Of a stretch of 64,000 nt of DNA, positions 15,701 to 31,104 are shown piece after piece (the stretch's first letter is position 1; each line of letters opens with the position of its first letter). This stretch comes from Amaranthus tricolor (taxonomy: Eukaryota; Streptophyta; Magnoliopsida; Caryophyllales; Amaranthaceae). A program made the position numbers and the translations under genes. The notes beneath the pieces are model-generated. The model saw only the letters and a list, made by a program, of their open reading frames with translations, made no database searches and had not been told where the DNA came from. The stretch covers positions 24,815,292 through 24,879,291 of the forward strand of contig NC_080059.1 in assembly GCF_026212465.1 (NCBI RefSeq). Reading direction: 5' to 3'.

Positions 15701-17846
15701 TTCATTCTTCATTGATCATTGATCCTTGTTCATTCTTCATCGTTCATTCTTCTTTGATCATTGATCCTTGTTCATTCTTCATTGATCATTGATCCTTGTT
15801 CATTCTTCATCGTTCATTCGTCATTGATCATTGATCCTTGTTCATTCTTCATCGTTCATTCTTCATTGATCATTGAACCTTGTTCATTCTTCATCGTTCA
15901 TTCTTCTTTGATCATTGATCCTTGTTCATTCTTCATTGATCATTGATCCTTGTTCATTCTTCATCGTTCATTCGTCATTGATCATTGATCCTTGTTCATT
16001 CTTCATCGTTCATTCGTCATTGATCATTGATCCTTGTTCATTGTTTATTGATCATTGATCCTTGTTCATTCTTCATCGTTCATTCGTCTTTGATCATTGA
16101 TCCTTGTTCATTCTTCATCGTTCATTCGTCATTGACCATTACTCCTTGTTCATTCTTCATCGTTCATTCTTCTTTGATCAGTGATCCTTGTTCATTCTTC
16201 ATTGATCATTGATCCTTGTTCATTCTTCATCGTTCATTCGTCATTGATCATTGATCCTTGTTCATTCTTAATCGTTCATTCGTCATTGAACATTGATCCT
16301 TGTTCATTGTTCATTGATCATTCATCCTTGTTCATTCTTCATCGTTCATTCGTCATTGATCATTGATACTTGTTCATTCTTCATCGTTCATTCGTCATTG
16401 ACCATTACTCCTTGTTCATTCTTCATCGTTCATTCGTCATTGATCATTGATCCTTGTTCATTCTTCATTGATCATTGATCCTTGTTCATTCTTCATCGTT
16501 CATTCGTCATTGATCATTGATCCTTGTTCATTCTTCATCGTTCATTCGTCATTGACAATTACTCCTTGTTCATTCTTCATTGATCATTGATCCTTGTTCA
16601 TTCTTCATCGTTCATTCTTCTTTGATCATTGATCCTTGTTCATTCTTCATTGATCATTGATCCTTGTTCATTCTTCATCGTTCATTCTTCATTGACCATT
16701 GATCCTTGTTCATTCTTCATCGTTCATTCTTCATTGACCATTAATCCTTGTTCATTCTTCATCGATCATTCTTCATTGATCATTGTTCCTTGTTCATTCT
16801 TCATCGTTCATTCTTCATTGATCATTGATCCTTGTTCATTCTTCATCGTTCATTCTTCATTGATCATTGATCCTTGTTCATTCTTCATCGTTCATTCGTC
16901 ATTGATCATTGATCCTTGTTCATTCTTCATCGTTCATTCATCATTGACCATTACTCCTTGTTCATTCTTCATCGTTCATTCTTCGTTGATCATTGATCCT
17001 TGTTCATTCTTCATCGTTCATTCGTCATTGATCATTGATCCTTATTCATTCTTCATCGTTTATTTTTCATTTATCATTGATCCTTGTTCATTCTTCATCG
17101 TTCATTCTTCATTGATCATTGATCCTTGTTCATTCTTCATCGTTCATTCGTCATTGACCATTAATCCTTGTTCATTCTTCATCGTTCATTCTTCATTGAT
17201 CATTGATCCTTGTTCATTCTTCATCGTTCATTCGTCATTGACCATTAATCCTTGTTCATTCTTTATCGTTCATTCTTCATTGATCATTGAACCTTGTTCA
17301 TTCTTCATCGTTCATTCTTCTTTGATCATTGATCCTTGTTCATTCTTCATTGATCATTGATCCTTGTTCATTCTTCATCGTTCATTCGTCATTGATCATT
17401 GATCCTTGTTCATTCTTCATCGTTCATTCGTAATTGATCATTGATCCTTGTTCTTTCTTCATCGTTCATTCATCATTGACCATTAATCCTTGTTCATTCT
17501 TCATCGTTCATTCTTCATTGATCATTGATCCTTGTTCATTCTTCATCGTTCATTCGTCATTGACTATTAATCCTTGTTCATTCTTTGTCGTTCATTCTTC
17601 ATTGATCATTGAACCTTGTTCATTCTTCATCGTTCATTCTTCTTTGATCATTGATCCTTGTTCATTCTTCATTGATCATTGATCCTTGTTCATTCTTCAT
17701 CGTTCATTCGTCATTGATCATTGATCCTTGTTCATTCTTCATCGTTCATTCGTCATTGACCATTACTCCTTGTTCATTCTTCATCGTTCATTCTTCATTG
17801 ATCATTGATCCTTGTTCATTCTTCATCGTTCATTCTTCTTTGATCA
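12766..17846. repeat. Satellite mosaic with a block copied from about 3.7 kb
   Basis: The block 12905 to about 13960 matches 3735-4788 (offset 9170) and again 16629-17682 (offset 12894). It carries the rare TTATTCATTC / TTTCATTTATC unit pair. A 266-bp tandem duplication lies at 14809-15036 and 15075-15302. Around 14370-14420 are two consecutive TTGAGAA units, a marker also seen near 44036, 50274, 55564, 61838 and 63749. Confidence 0.7.
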
Positions 17847-20200
17847 TTGATCCTTGTTCATTCTTCATTGATCATTGATCCTTGTTCATTCTTCATCGTT
17901 CATTCGTCATTGATCATTGATCCTTGTTCATTCTTCATCGTTCATTTGTCATTGCTCATTGATCCTTGTTCATTCTTCATCGTTCATTCGTCATTGACCA
18001 TTGATCCTTGTTCATTCTTCATTGATCATTGATCCTTGTTCATTCTTCATCGTTCATTCGTCATTGATCATTGATCCTTGTTCATTCTTCATTGATCATT
18101 GATCCTTGTTCATTCTTCATCGTTCATTCGTCATTGATCATTGATCCTTGTTCATTCTTCATCGTTCATTCGTCATTGACCATTACTCCTTGTTCATTCT
18201 TCATCGTTCATTCTTCATTGATCATTGATCCTTGTTCATTCTTCATCGTTCATTCTTCTTTGATCATTGATCCTTGTTCATTCTTCATTGATCATTGATC
18301 CTTGTTCATTCTTCATCGTTCATTCGTCATTGATCATTGATCCTTGTTCATTCTTCATCGTTCATTCGTGATTGATCATTGATCCTTGTTTATTCTTCAT
18401 CGTTCATTCGTCATTGACCATTAATCCTTGTTCATTCTTCATCGTTCATTCTTCATTGATCATTTATCCTTGTTCATTCTTCATCGTTCATTCGTCATTG
18501 ATCATTGATCCTTGTTCATTCTTCATCGTTCATTCGTCATTGATCATTGATCCTTGTTCATTCTTCATCGTTCATTCGTCATTGACCATTAATCCTTGTT
18601 CATTCTTCATCGTTCATTCTACATTGATCATTGATCCTTGTTCATTCTTCATCGTTCATTCGTCATTGACCATTAATCCTTGTTCATTCTTCATCGTTCA
18701 TTCTTCATTGATCATTGATCCTTGTTCATTCTTCATCGTTCATTCTTCTTTGATCATTGATCCTTGTTCATTCTTCATTGATCATTGATCCTTGTTCATT
18801 CTTCATCGTTCATTCGTCATTGATCATTGATCCTTGTTCATTCTTCATCGTTCATTCGTCATTGATCATTGATCCTTGTTCATTGTTTATTGATCATTGA
18901 TCCTTGTTCATTCTTCATCGTTCATTCGTCTTTGATCATTGATCCTTGTTCATTCTTCATCGTTCATTCGTCATTGACCATTACTCCTTGTTCATTCTTC
19001 ATCGTTCATTCTTCTTTGATCATTGATCCTTGTTCATTCTTCATTGATCATTGATCCTTGTTCATTCTTCATCGTTCATTCGTCATTGATCATTGATCCT
19101 TGTTCATTCTTCATCGTTCATTTGTCATTGCTCATTGATCCTTGTTCATTCTTCATCGTTCATTCGTCATTGACCATTGATCCTTGTTCATTCTTCATTG
19201 ATCATTGATCCTTGTTCATTCTTCATCGTTCATTCGTCATTGATCATTGATCCTTGTTCATTCTTCATTGATCATTGATCCTTGTTCATTCTTCATCGTT
19301 CATTCGTCATTGATCATTGATCCTTGTTCATTCTTCATCGTTCATTCGTCATTGACCATTACTCCTTGTTCATTCTTCATCGTTCATTCTTCATTGATCA
19401 TTGATCCTTGTTCATTCTTCATCGTTCATTCTTCTTTGATCATTGATCCTTGTTCATTCTTCATTGATCATTGATCCTTGTTCATTCTTCATCGTTCATT
19501 CGTCATTGATCATTGATCCTTGTTCATTCTTCATCGTTCATTCGTGATTGATCATTGATCCTTGTTTATTCTTCATCGTTCATTCGTCATTGACCATTAA
19601 TCCTTGTTCATTCTTCATCGTTCATTCTTCATTGATCATTTATCCTTGTTCATTCTTCATCGTTCATTCGTCATTGATCATTGATCCTTGTTCATTCTTC
19701 ATCGTTCATTCGTCATTGATCATTGATCCTTGTTCATTCTTCATCGTTCATTCGTCATTGACCATTAATCCTTGTTCATTCTTCATCGTTCATTCTACAT
19801 TGATCATTGATCCTTGTTCATTCTTCATCGTTCATTCGTCATTGACCATTAATCCTTGTTCATTCTTCATCGTTCATTCTTCATTGATCATTGATCCTTG
19901 TTCATTCTTCATCGTTCATTCTTCTTTGATCATTGATCCTTGTTCATTCTTCATTGATCATTGATCCTTGTTCATTCTTCATCGTTCATTCGTCATTGAT
20001 CATTGATCCTTGTTCATTCTTCATCGTTCATTCGTCATTGATCATTGATCCTTGTTCATTGTTTATTGATCATTGATCCTTGTTCATTCTTCATCGTTCA
20101 TTCGTCTTTGATCATTGATCCTTGTTCATTCTTCATCGTTCATTCGTCATTGACCATTACTCCTTGTTCATTCTTCATCGTTCATTCTTCTTTGATCATT
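17847..20200. repeat. Head-to-tail pair of 1176-bp higher-order repeats
   Basis: Copies are about 17847-19022 and 19023-20198, with the rare TTGCTCA unit (17953 and 19129) and the TTGTTTA unit (18889 and 20065) in matching places. 1176 is 28 x 42. The sequence around 17434-18788 is also repeated at 21746-23100 (offset 4312). Confidence 0.82.
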
Positions 20201-20303
20201 GATCCTTGTTCATTCTTCATTGATCATTGATCCTTGTTCATTCTTCATCGTTCATTCGTCATTGATCATTGATCCTTGTTCATTCTTCATCGTTCATTCG
20301 TGA

Positions 20304-20916
20304 TTGATCATTGATCCTTGTTTATTCTTCATCGTTCATTCGTCATTGACCATTAATCCTTGTTCATTCTTCATCTTTCATTCTTCATTGATCATTTATC
20401 CTTGTTCATTCTTCATCGTTCATTCGTCATTGATCATTGATCCTTGTTCATTCTTCATCGTTCATTCGTCATTGACCATTACTCCTTGTTCATTCTTCAT
20501 CGTTCATTCGTCATTGATCATTGATCCTTGTTCATTCTTCATTGATCATTGATCCTTGTTCATTCTTCATCGTTCATTCGTCATTGATCATTGATCCTTG
20601 TTCATTCTTCATCGTTCATTCGTCATTGATCATTGATCCTTGTTCATTCTTCATCGTTCATTCGTGATTGATCATTGATCCTTGTTTATTCTTCATCGTT
20701 CATTCGTCATTGACCATTAATCCTTGTTCATTCTTCATCTTTCATTCTTCATTGATCATTTATCCTTGTTCATTCTTCATCGTTCATTCGTCATTGATCA
20801 TTGATCCTTGTTCATTCTTCATCGTTCATTTGTCATTGATCATTGATCCTTGTTCATTCTTCATCGTTCATTCGTCATTGACCATTGATCCTTGTTCATT
20901 CTTCATTGATCATTGA
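20304..20916. repeat. 364-bp tandem duplication
   Basis: The blocks starting at 20304 and 20668 share the rare ATCTTTCATTC variant followed by TTTATCC. 364 is 26 x 14. The two copies diverge after about 170 bp. Confidence 0.65.
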
Positions 20917-22683
20917 TCCTTGTTCATTCTTCATCGTTCATTCGTCATTGATCATTGATCCTTGTTCATTCTTCATTGATCATTGATCCTTGTTCATTCT
21001 TCATCGTTCATTCGTCATTGATCATTGATCCTTGTTCATTCTTCATCGTTCATTCGTCATTGACCATTACTCCTTGTTCATTCTTCATCGTTCATTCTTC
21101 ATTGATCATTGATCCTTGTTCATTCTTCATCGTTCATTCTTCTTTGATCATTGATCCTTGTTCATTCTTCATTGATCATTGATCCTTGTTCATTCTTCAT
21201 CGTTCATTCGTCATTAATCATTGATCCTTGTTCATTCTTCATCGTTCATTCGTGATTGATCATTGATCCTTGTTTATTCTTCATCGTTCATTCGTCATTG
21301 ACCATTAATCCTTGTTCATTCTTCATCGTTCATTCTTCATTGATCATTTATCCTTGTTCATTCTTCATCGTTCATTCGTCATTGATCATTGATCCTTGTT
21401 CATTCTTCATCGTTCATTCGTCATTGATCATTGATCCTTGTTCATTCTTCATCGTTCATTCGTCATTGACCATTAATCCTTGTTCATTCTTCATCGTTCA
21501 TTCTTCATTGATCATTGATCCTTGTTCATTCTTCATCGTTCATTCGTCATTGACCATTAATCCTTGTTCATTCTTTATCGTTCATTCTTCATTGATCATT
21601 GAACCTTGTTCATTCTTCATCGTTCATTCTTCTTTGATCATTGATCCTTGTTCATTCTTCATTGATCATTGATCCTTGTTCATTCTTCATCGTTCATTCG
21701 TCATTGATCATTGATCCTTGTTCATTCTTCATCGTTCATTCGTAATTGATCATTGATCCTTGTTCTTTCTTCATCGTTCATTCATCATTGACCATTAATC
21801 CTTGTTCATTCTTCATCGTTCATTCTTCATTGATCATTGATCCTTGTTCATTCTTCATCGTTCATTCGTCATTGACTATTAATCCTTGTTCATTCTTTGT
21901 CGTTCATTCTTCATTGATCATTGAACCTTGTTCATTCTTCATCGTTCATTCTTCTTTGATCATTGATCCTTGTTCATTCTTCATTGATCATTGATCCTTG
22001 TTCATTCTTCATCGTTCATTCGTCATTGATCATTGATCCTTGTTCATTCTTCATCGTTCATTCGTCATTGACCATTACTCCTTGTTCATTCTTCATCGTT
22101 CATTCTTCATTGATCATTGATCCTTGTTCATTCTTCATCGTTCATTCTTCTTTGATCATTGATCCTTGTTCATTCTTCATTGATCATTGATCCTTGTTCA
22201 TTCTTCATCGTTCATTCGTCATTGATCATTGATCCTTGTTCATTCTTCATCGTTCATTTGTCATTGCTCATTGATCCTTGTTCATTCTTCATCGTTCATT
22301 CGTCATTGACCATTGATCCTTGTTCATTCTTCATTGATCATTGATCCTTGTTCATTCTTCATCGTTCATTCGTCATTGATCATTGATCCTTGTTCATTCT
22401 TCATTGATCATTGATCCTTGTTCATTCTTCATCGTTCATTCGTCATTGATCATTGATCCTTGTTCATTCTTCATCGTTCATTCGTCATTGACCATTACTC
22501 CTTGTTCATTCTTCATCGTTCATTCTTCATTGATCATTGATCCTTGTTCATTCTTCATCGTTCATTCTTCTTTGATCATTGATCCTTGTTCATTCTTCAT
22601 TGATCATTGATCCTTGTTCATTCTTCATCGTTCATTCGTCATTGATCATTGATCCTTGTTCATTCTTCATCGTTCATTCGTGA

Positions 22684-23663
22684 TTGATCATTGATCCTTG
22701 TTTATTCTTCATCGTTCATTCGTCATTGACCATTAATCCTTGTTCATTCTTCATCGTTCATTCTTCATTGATCATTTATCCTTGTTCATTCTTTATCGTT
22801 CATTCGTCATTGATCATTGATCCTTGTTCATTCTTCATCGTTCATTCGTCATTGATCATTGATCCTTGTTCATTCTTCATCGTTCATTCGTCATTGACCA
22901 TTAATCGTTGTTCATTCTTCATCGTTCATTCTACATTGATCATTGATCCTTGTTCATTCTTCATCGTTCATTCGTCATTGACCATTAATCCTTGTTCATT
23001 CTTCATCGTTCATTCTTCATTGATCATTGATCCTTGTTCATTCTTCATCGTTCATTCTTCTTTGATCATTGATCCTTGTTCATTCTTCATTGATCATTGA
23101 TCCTTGTTCATTCTTCATCGTTCATTCGTCATTGATCATTGATCCTTGTTCATTCTTCATCGTTCATTCGTGATTGATCATTGATCCTTGTTTATTCTTC
23201 ATCGTTCATTCGTCATTGACCATTAATCCTTGTTCATTCTTCATCGTTCATTCTTCATTGATCATTTATCCTTGTTCATTCTTTATCGTTCATTCGTCAT
23301 TGATCATTGATCCTTGTTCATTCTTCATCGTTCATTCGTCATTGATCATTGATCCTTGTTCATTCTTCATCGTTCATTCGTCATTGACCATTAATCGTTG
23401 TTCATTCTTCATCGTTCATTCTACATTGATCATTGATCCTTGTTCATTCTTCATCGTTCATTCGTCATTGACCATTAATCCTTGTTCATTCTTCATCGTT
23501 CATTCTTCATTGATCATTGATCCTTGTTCATTCTTCATCGTTCATTCTTCTTTGATCATTGATCCTTGTTCATTCTTCATTGATCATTGATCCTTGTTCA
23601 TTCTTCATCGTTCATTCGTCATTGATCATTGATCCTTGTTCATTCTTCATCGTTCATTCGTCA
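22684..23663. repeat. 490-bp tandem duplication
   Basis: Copies at 22684-23173 and 23174-23663 share two private variants, TTCTTTATCG (about 22790 and 23280) and TTAATCGTTG (about 22901 and 23391). No difference was seen between them. 490 is 35 x 14. Confidence 0.85.
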
Positions 23664-23670
23664 TTGATCA

Positions 23671-26600
23671 TTGATCCTTGTTCATTGTTTATTGATCATT
23701 GATCCTTGTTCATTCTTCATCGTTCATTCGTCTTTGATCATTGATCCTTGTTCATTCTTCATCGTTCATTCGTCATTGACCATTACTCCTTGTTCATTCT
23801 TCATCGTTCATTCTTCTTTGATCATTGATCCTTGTTCATTCTTCATTGATCATTGATCCTTGTTCATTCTTCATCGTTCATTCGTCATTGATCATTGATC
23901 CTTGTTCATTCTTCATCGTTCATTCGTGATTGATCATTGATCCTTGTTCATTCTTCATCGTTCATTCGTCATTGATCATTGATCCTTGTTCATTGTTTAT
24001 TGATCATTGATCCTTGTTCATTCTTCATCGTTCATTCGTCATTGATCATTGATCCTTGTTCATTCTTCATCGTTCATTCGTCATTGACCATTAATCCTTG
24101 TTCATTCTTCATCGTTCATTCTTCATTGATCATTGATCCTTGTTCATTCTTCATCGTTCATTCTTCTTTGATCATTGATCCTTGTTCATTCTTCATTGAT
24201 CATTGATCCTTGTTCATTCTTCATCGTTCATTCGTCATTGATCATTGATCCTTGTTCATTCTTCATCGTTCATTCGTCATTGATCATTGATCCTTGTTCA
24301 TTGTTTATTGATCATTGATCCTTGTTCATTCTTCATCGTTCATTCGTCTTTGATCATTGATCCTTGTTCATTCTTCATCGTTCATTCGTCATTGACCATT
24401 ACTCCTTGTTCATTCTTCATCGTTCATTCTTCTTTGATCATTGATCCTTGTTCATTCTTCATTGATCATTGATCCTTGTTCATTCTTCATCGTTCATTCG
24501 TCATTGATCATTGATCCTTGTTCATTCTTCATCGTTCATTCGTGATTGATCATTGATCCTTGTTCATTCTTCATCGTTCATTCGTCATTGACCATTAATC
24601 CTTGTTCATTCTTCATCGTTCATTCTTCATTGATCATTTATCCTTGTTCATTCTTCATCGTTCATTCGTCATTGATCATTGATCCTTGTTCATTCTTCAT
24701 CGTTCATTCGTCATTGATCATTGATCCTTGTTCATTCTTCATCGTTCATTCGTCATTGACCATTAATCCTTGTTCATTCTTCATCGTTCATTCTTCATTG
24801 ATCATTGATCCTTGTTCATTCTTCATCGTTCATTCGTCATTGACCATTAATCCTTGTTCATTCTTTATCGTTCATTCTTCATTGATCATTGAACCTTGTT
24901 CATTCTTCATCGTTCATTCTTCTTTGATCATTGATCCTTGTTCATTCTTCATTGATCATTGATCCTTGTTCATTCTTCATCGTTCATTCGTCATTGATCA
25001 TTGATCCTTGTTCATTCTTCATCGTTCATTCGTAATTGATCATTGATCCTTGTTCTTTCTTCATCGTTCATTCATCATTGACCGTTAATCCTTGTTCATT
25101 CTTCATCGTTCATTCTTCATTGATCATTGATCCTTGTTCATTCTTCATCGTTCATTCGTCATTGACTATTAATCCTTGTTCATTCTTTGTCGTTCATTCT
25201 TCATTGATCATTGAACCTTGTTCATTCTTCATCGTTCATTCTTCTTTGATCATTGATCCTTGTTCATTCTTCATTGATCATTGATCCTTGTTCATTCTTC
25301 ATCGTTCATTCGTCATTGATCATTGATCCTTGTTCATTCTTCATCGTTCATTCGTCATTGACCATTACTCCTTGTTCATTCTTCATCGTTCATTCTTCAT
25401 TGATCATTGATCCTTGTTCATTCTTCATCGTTCATTCTTCTTTGATCATTGATCCTTGTTCATTCTTCATTGATCATTGATCCTTGTTCATTCTTCATCG
25501 TTCATTCGTCATTGATCATTGATCCTTGTTCATTCTTCATCGTTCATTTGTCATTGCTCATTGATCCTTGTTCATTCTTCATCGTTCATTCGTCATTGAC
25601 CATTGATCCTTGTTCATTCTTCATTGATCATTGATCCTTGTTCATTCTTCATCGTTCATTCGTCATTGATCATTGATCCTTGTTCATTCTTCATTGATCA
25701 TTGATCCTTGTTCATTCTTCATCGTTCATTCGTCATTGATCATTGATCCTTGTTCATTCTTCATCGTTCATTCGTCATTGACCATTAATCCTTGTTCATT
25801 CTTCATCGTTCATTCTTCATTGATCATTGATCCTTGTTCATTCTTCATCGTTCATTCTTCTTTGATCATTGATCCTTGTTCATTCTTCATTGATCATTGA
25901 TCCTTGTTCATTCTTCATCGTTCATTCGTCATTGATCATTGATCCTTGTTCATTCTTCATCGTTCATTCGTCATTGATCATTGATCCTTGTTCATTGTTT
26001 ATTGATCATTGATCCTTGTTCATTCTTCATCGTTCATTCGTCTTTGATCATTGATCCTTGTTCATTCTTCATCGTTCATTCGTCATTGACCATTACTCCT
26101 TGTTCATTCTTCATCGTTCATTCTTCTTTGATCATTGATCCTTGTTCATTCTTCATTGATCATTGATCCTTGTTCATTCTTCATCGTTCATTCGTCATTG
26201 ATCATTGATCCTTGTTCATTCTTCATCGTTCATTCGTGATTGATCATTGATCCTTGTTCATTCTTCATCGTTCATTCGTCATTGATCATTGATCCTTGTT
26301 CATTGTTTATTGATCATTGATCCTTGTTCATTCTTCATCGTTCATTCGTCATTGATCATTGATCCTTGTTCATTCTTCATCGTTCATTCGTCATTGACCA
26401 TTAATCCTTGTTCATTCTTCATCGTTCATTCTTCATTGATCATTGATCCTTGTTCATTCTTCATCGTTCATTCTTCTTTGATCATTGATCCTTGTTCATT
26501 CTTCATTGATCATTGATCCTTGTTCATTCTTCATCGTTCATTCGTCATTGATCATTGATCCTTGTTCATTCTTCATCGTTCATTCGTCATTGATCATTGA

Positions 26601-29600
26601 TCCTTGTTCATTGTTTATTGATCATTGATCCTTGTTCATTCTTCATCGTTCATTCGTCTTTGATCATTGATCCTTGTTCATTCTTCATCGTTCATTCGTC
26701 ATTGACCATTACTCCTTGTTCATTCTTCATCGTTCATTCTTCTTTGATCATTGATCCTTGTTCATTCTTCATTGATCATTGATCCTTGTTCATTCTTCAT
26801 CGTTCATTCGTCATTGATCATTGATCCTTGTTCATTCTTCATCGTTCATTCGTGATTGATCATTGATCCTTGTTCATTCTTCATCGTTCATTCGTCATTG
26901 ACCATTAATCCTTGTTCATTCTTCATCGTTCATTCTTCATTGATCATTTATCCTTGTTCATTCTTCATCGTTCATTCGTCATTGATCATTGATCCTTGTT
27001 CATTCTTCATCGTTCATTCGTCATTGATCATTGATCCTTGTTCATTCTTCATCGTTCATTCGTCATTGACCATTAATCCTTGTTCATTCTTCATCGTTCA
27101 TTCTTCATTGATCATTGATCCTTGTTCATTCTTCATCGTTCATTCGTCATTGACCATTAATCCTTGTTCATTCTTTATCGTTCATTCTTCATTGATCATT
27201 GAACCTTGTTCATTCTTCATCGTTCATTCTTCTTTGATCATTGATCCTTGTTCATTCTTCATTGATCATTGATCCTTGTTCATTCTTCATCGTTCATTCG
27301 TCATTGATCATTGATCCTTGTTCATTCTTCATCGTTCATTCGTAATTGATCATTGATCCTTGTTCTTTCTTCATCGTTCATTCATCATTGACCGTTAATC
27401 CTTGTTCATTCTTCATCGTTCATTCTTCATTGATCATTGATCCTTGTTCATTCTTCATCGTTCATTCGTCATTGACTATTAATCCTTGTTCATTCTTTGT
27501 CGTTCATTCTTCATTGATCATTGAACCTTGTTCATTCTTCATCGTTCATTCTTCTTTGATCATTGATCCTTGTTCATTCTTCATTGATCATTGATCCTTG
27601 TTCATTCTTCATCGTTCATTCGTCATTGATCATTGATCCTTGTTCATTCTTCATCGTTCATTCGTCATTGACCATTACTCCTTGTTCATTCTTCATCGTT
27701 CATTCTTCATTGATCATTGATCCTTGTTCATTCTTCATCGTTCATTCTTCTTTGATCATTGATCCTTGTTCATTCTTCATTGATCATTGATCCTTGTTCA
27801 TTCTTCATCGTTCATTCGTCATTGATCATTGATCCTTGTTCATTCTTCATCGTTCATTTGTCATTGCTCATTGATCCTTGTTCATTCTTCATCGTTCATT
27901 CGTCATTGACCATTGATCCTTGTTCATTCTTCATTGATCATTGATCCTTGTTCATTCTTCATCGTTCATTCGTCATTGATCATTGATCCTTGTTCATTCT
28001 TCATTGATCATTGATCCTTGTTCATTCTTCATCGTTCATTCGTCATTGATCATTGATCCTTGTTCATTCTTCATCGTTCATTCGTCATTGACCATTACTC
28101 CTTGTTCATTCTTCATCGTTCATTCTTCATTGATCATTGATCCTTGTTCATTCTTCATCGTTCATTCTTCTTTGATCATTGATCCTTGTTCTTTCTTTAT
28201 TGATCATTGATCCTTGTTCATTCTTCATCGTTCATTCGTCATTGATCATTGATCCTTGTTCATTCTTCATCGTTCATTCGTGATTGATCATTGATCCTTG
28301 TTTATTCTTCATCGTTCATTCGTCATTGACCATTAATCCTTGTTCATTCTTCATCGTTCATTCTTCATTGATCATTTATCCTTGTTCATTCTTCATCGTT
28401 CATTCTTCTTTGATCATTGATCCTTGTTCATTCTTCATTGATCATTGATCCTTGTTCATTCTTCATCGTTCATTCGTCATTGATCATTGATCCTTGTTCA
28501 TTGTTTATTGATCATTGATCCTTGTTCATTCTTCATCGTTCATTCGTCATTGATCATTGATCCTTGTTCATTCTTCATCGTTCATTCGTCATTGACCATT
28601 AATCCTTGTTCATTCTTCATCGTTCATTCTTCATTGATCATTGATCCTTGTTCATTCTTCATCGTTCATTCTTCTTTGATCATTGATCCTTGTTCATTCT
28701 TCATTGATCATTGATCCTTGTTCATTCTTCATCGTTCATTCGTCATTGATCATTGATCCTTGTTCATTCTTCATCGTTCATTCGTCATTGATCATTGATC
28801 CTTGTTCATTGTTTATTGATCATTGATCCTTGTTCATTCTTCATCGTTCATTCGTCTTTGATCATTGATCCTTGTTCATTCTTCATCGTTCATTCGTCAT
28901 TGACCATTACTCCTTGTTCATTCTTCATCGTTCATTCTTCTTTGATCATTGATCCTTGTTCATTCTTCATTGATCATTGATCCTTGTTCATTCTTCATCG
29001 TTCATTCGTCATTGATCATTGATCCTTGTTCATTCTTCATCGTTCATTCGTGATTGATCATTGATCCTTGTTCATTCTTCATCGTTCATTCGTCATTGAT
29101 CATTGATCCTTGTTCATTGTTTATTGATCATTGATCCTTGTTCATTCTTCATCGTTCATTCGTCATTGATCATTGATCCTTGTTCATTCTTCATCGTTCA
29201 TTCGTCATTGACCATTAATCCTTGTTCATTCTTCATCGTTCATTCTTCATTGATCATTGATCCTTGTTCATTCTTCATCGTTCATTCTTCTTTGATCATT
29301 GATCCTTGTTCATTCTTCATTGATCATTGATCCTTGTTCATTCTTCATCGTTCATTCGTCATTGATCATTGATCCTTGTTCATTCTTCATCGTTCATTCG
29401 TCATTGATCATTGATCCTTGTTCATTGTTTATTGATCATTGATCCTTGTTCATTCTTCATCGTTCATTCGTCTTTGATCATTGATCCTTGTTCATTCTTC
29501 ATCGTTCATTCGTCATTGACCATTACTCCTTGTTCATTCTTCATCGTTCATTCTTCTTTGATCATTGATCCTTGTTCATTCTTCATTGATCATTGATCCT

Positions 29601-31104
29601 TGTTCATTCTTCATCGTTCATTCGTCATTGATCATTGATCCTTGTTCATTCTTCATCGTTCATTCGTGATTGATCATTGATCCTTGTTCATTCTTCATCG
29701 TTCATTCGTCATTGACCATTAATCCTTGTTCATTCTTCATCGTTCATTCTTCATTGATCATTTATCCTTGTTCATTCTTCATCGTTCATTCGTCATTGAT
29801 CATTGATCCTTGTTCATTCTTCATCGTTCATTCGTCATTGATCATTGATCCTTGTTCATTCTTCATCGTTCATTCGTCATTGACCATTAATCCTTGTTCA
29901 TTCTTCATCGTTCATTCTTCATTGATCATTGATCCTTGTTCATTCTTCATCGTTCATTCGTCATTGACCATTAATCCTTGTTCATTCTTTATCGTTCATT
30001 CTTCATTGATCATTGAACCTTGTTCATTCTTCATCGTTCATTCTTCTTTGATCATTGATCCTTGTTCATTCTTCATTGATCATTGATCCTTGTTCATTCT
30101 TCATCGTTCATTCGTCATTGATCATTGATCCTTGTTCATTCTTCATCGTTCATTCGTAATTGATCATTGATCCTTGTTCTTTCTTCATCGTTCATTCATC
30201 ATTGACCATTAATCCTTGTTCATTCTTCATCGTTCATTCTTCATTGATCATTGATCCTTGTTCATTCTTCATCGTTCATTCGTCATTGACTATTAATCCT
30301 TGTTCATTCTTTGTCGTTCATTCTTCATTGATCATTGAACCTTGTTCATTCTTCATCGTTCATTCTTCTTTGATCATTGATCCTTGTTCATTCTTCATTG
30401 ATCATTGATCCTTGTTCATTCTTCATCGTTCATTCGTCATTGATCATTGATCCTTGTTCATTCTTCATCGTTCATTCGTCATTGACCATTACTCCTTGTT
30501 CATTCTTCATCGTTCATTCTTCATTGATCATTGATCCTTGTTCATTCTTCATCGTTCATTCTTCTTTGATCATTGATCCTTGTTCATTCTTCATTGATCA
30601 TTGATCCTTGTTCATTCTTCATCGTTCATTCGTCATTGATCATTGATCCTTGTTCATTCTTCATCGTTCATTTGTCATTGCTCATTGATCCTTGTTCATT
30701 CTTCATCGTTCATTCGTCATTGACCATTGATCCTTGTTCATTCTTCATTGATCATTGATCCTTGTTCATTCTTCATCGTTCATTCGTCATTGATCATTGA
30801 TCCTTGTTCATTCTTCATTGATCATTGATCCTTGTTCATTCTTCATCGTTCATTCGTCATTGATCATTGATCCTTGTTCATTCTTCATCGTTCATTCGTC
30901 ATTGACCATTACTCCTTGTTCATTCTTCATCGTTCATTCTTCATTGATCATTGATCCTTGTTCATTCTTCATCGTTCATTCTTCTTTGATCATTGATCCT
31001 TGTTCTTTCTTCATTGATCATTGATCCTTGTTCATTCTTCATCGTTCATTCGTCATTGATCATTGATCCTTGTTCATTCTTCATCGTTCATTCGTGATTG
31101 ATCA
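23671..31104. repeat. Three copies of a 2310-bp higher-order repeat
   Basis: Copy A is about 23671-25980 and copy B about 25981-28290. Copy C is about 28795-31104, after an extra 504 bp. Each copy begins with the TTGTTTA marker unit repeated at 308-bp spacing (23671, 23979, 24287; 25981, 26289, 26597; 28795, 29103, 29411). Each also carries the TTCTTTCTTC and TTCTTTGTCG variants at matching offsets. A and B share TTGACCG (25079 and 27389), which copy C lacks. 2310 is 55 x 42. Confidence 0.85.
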
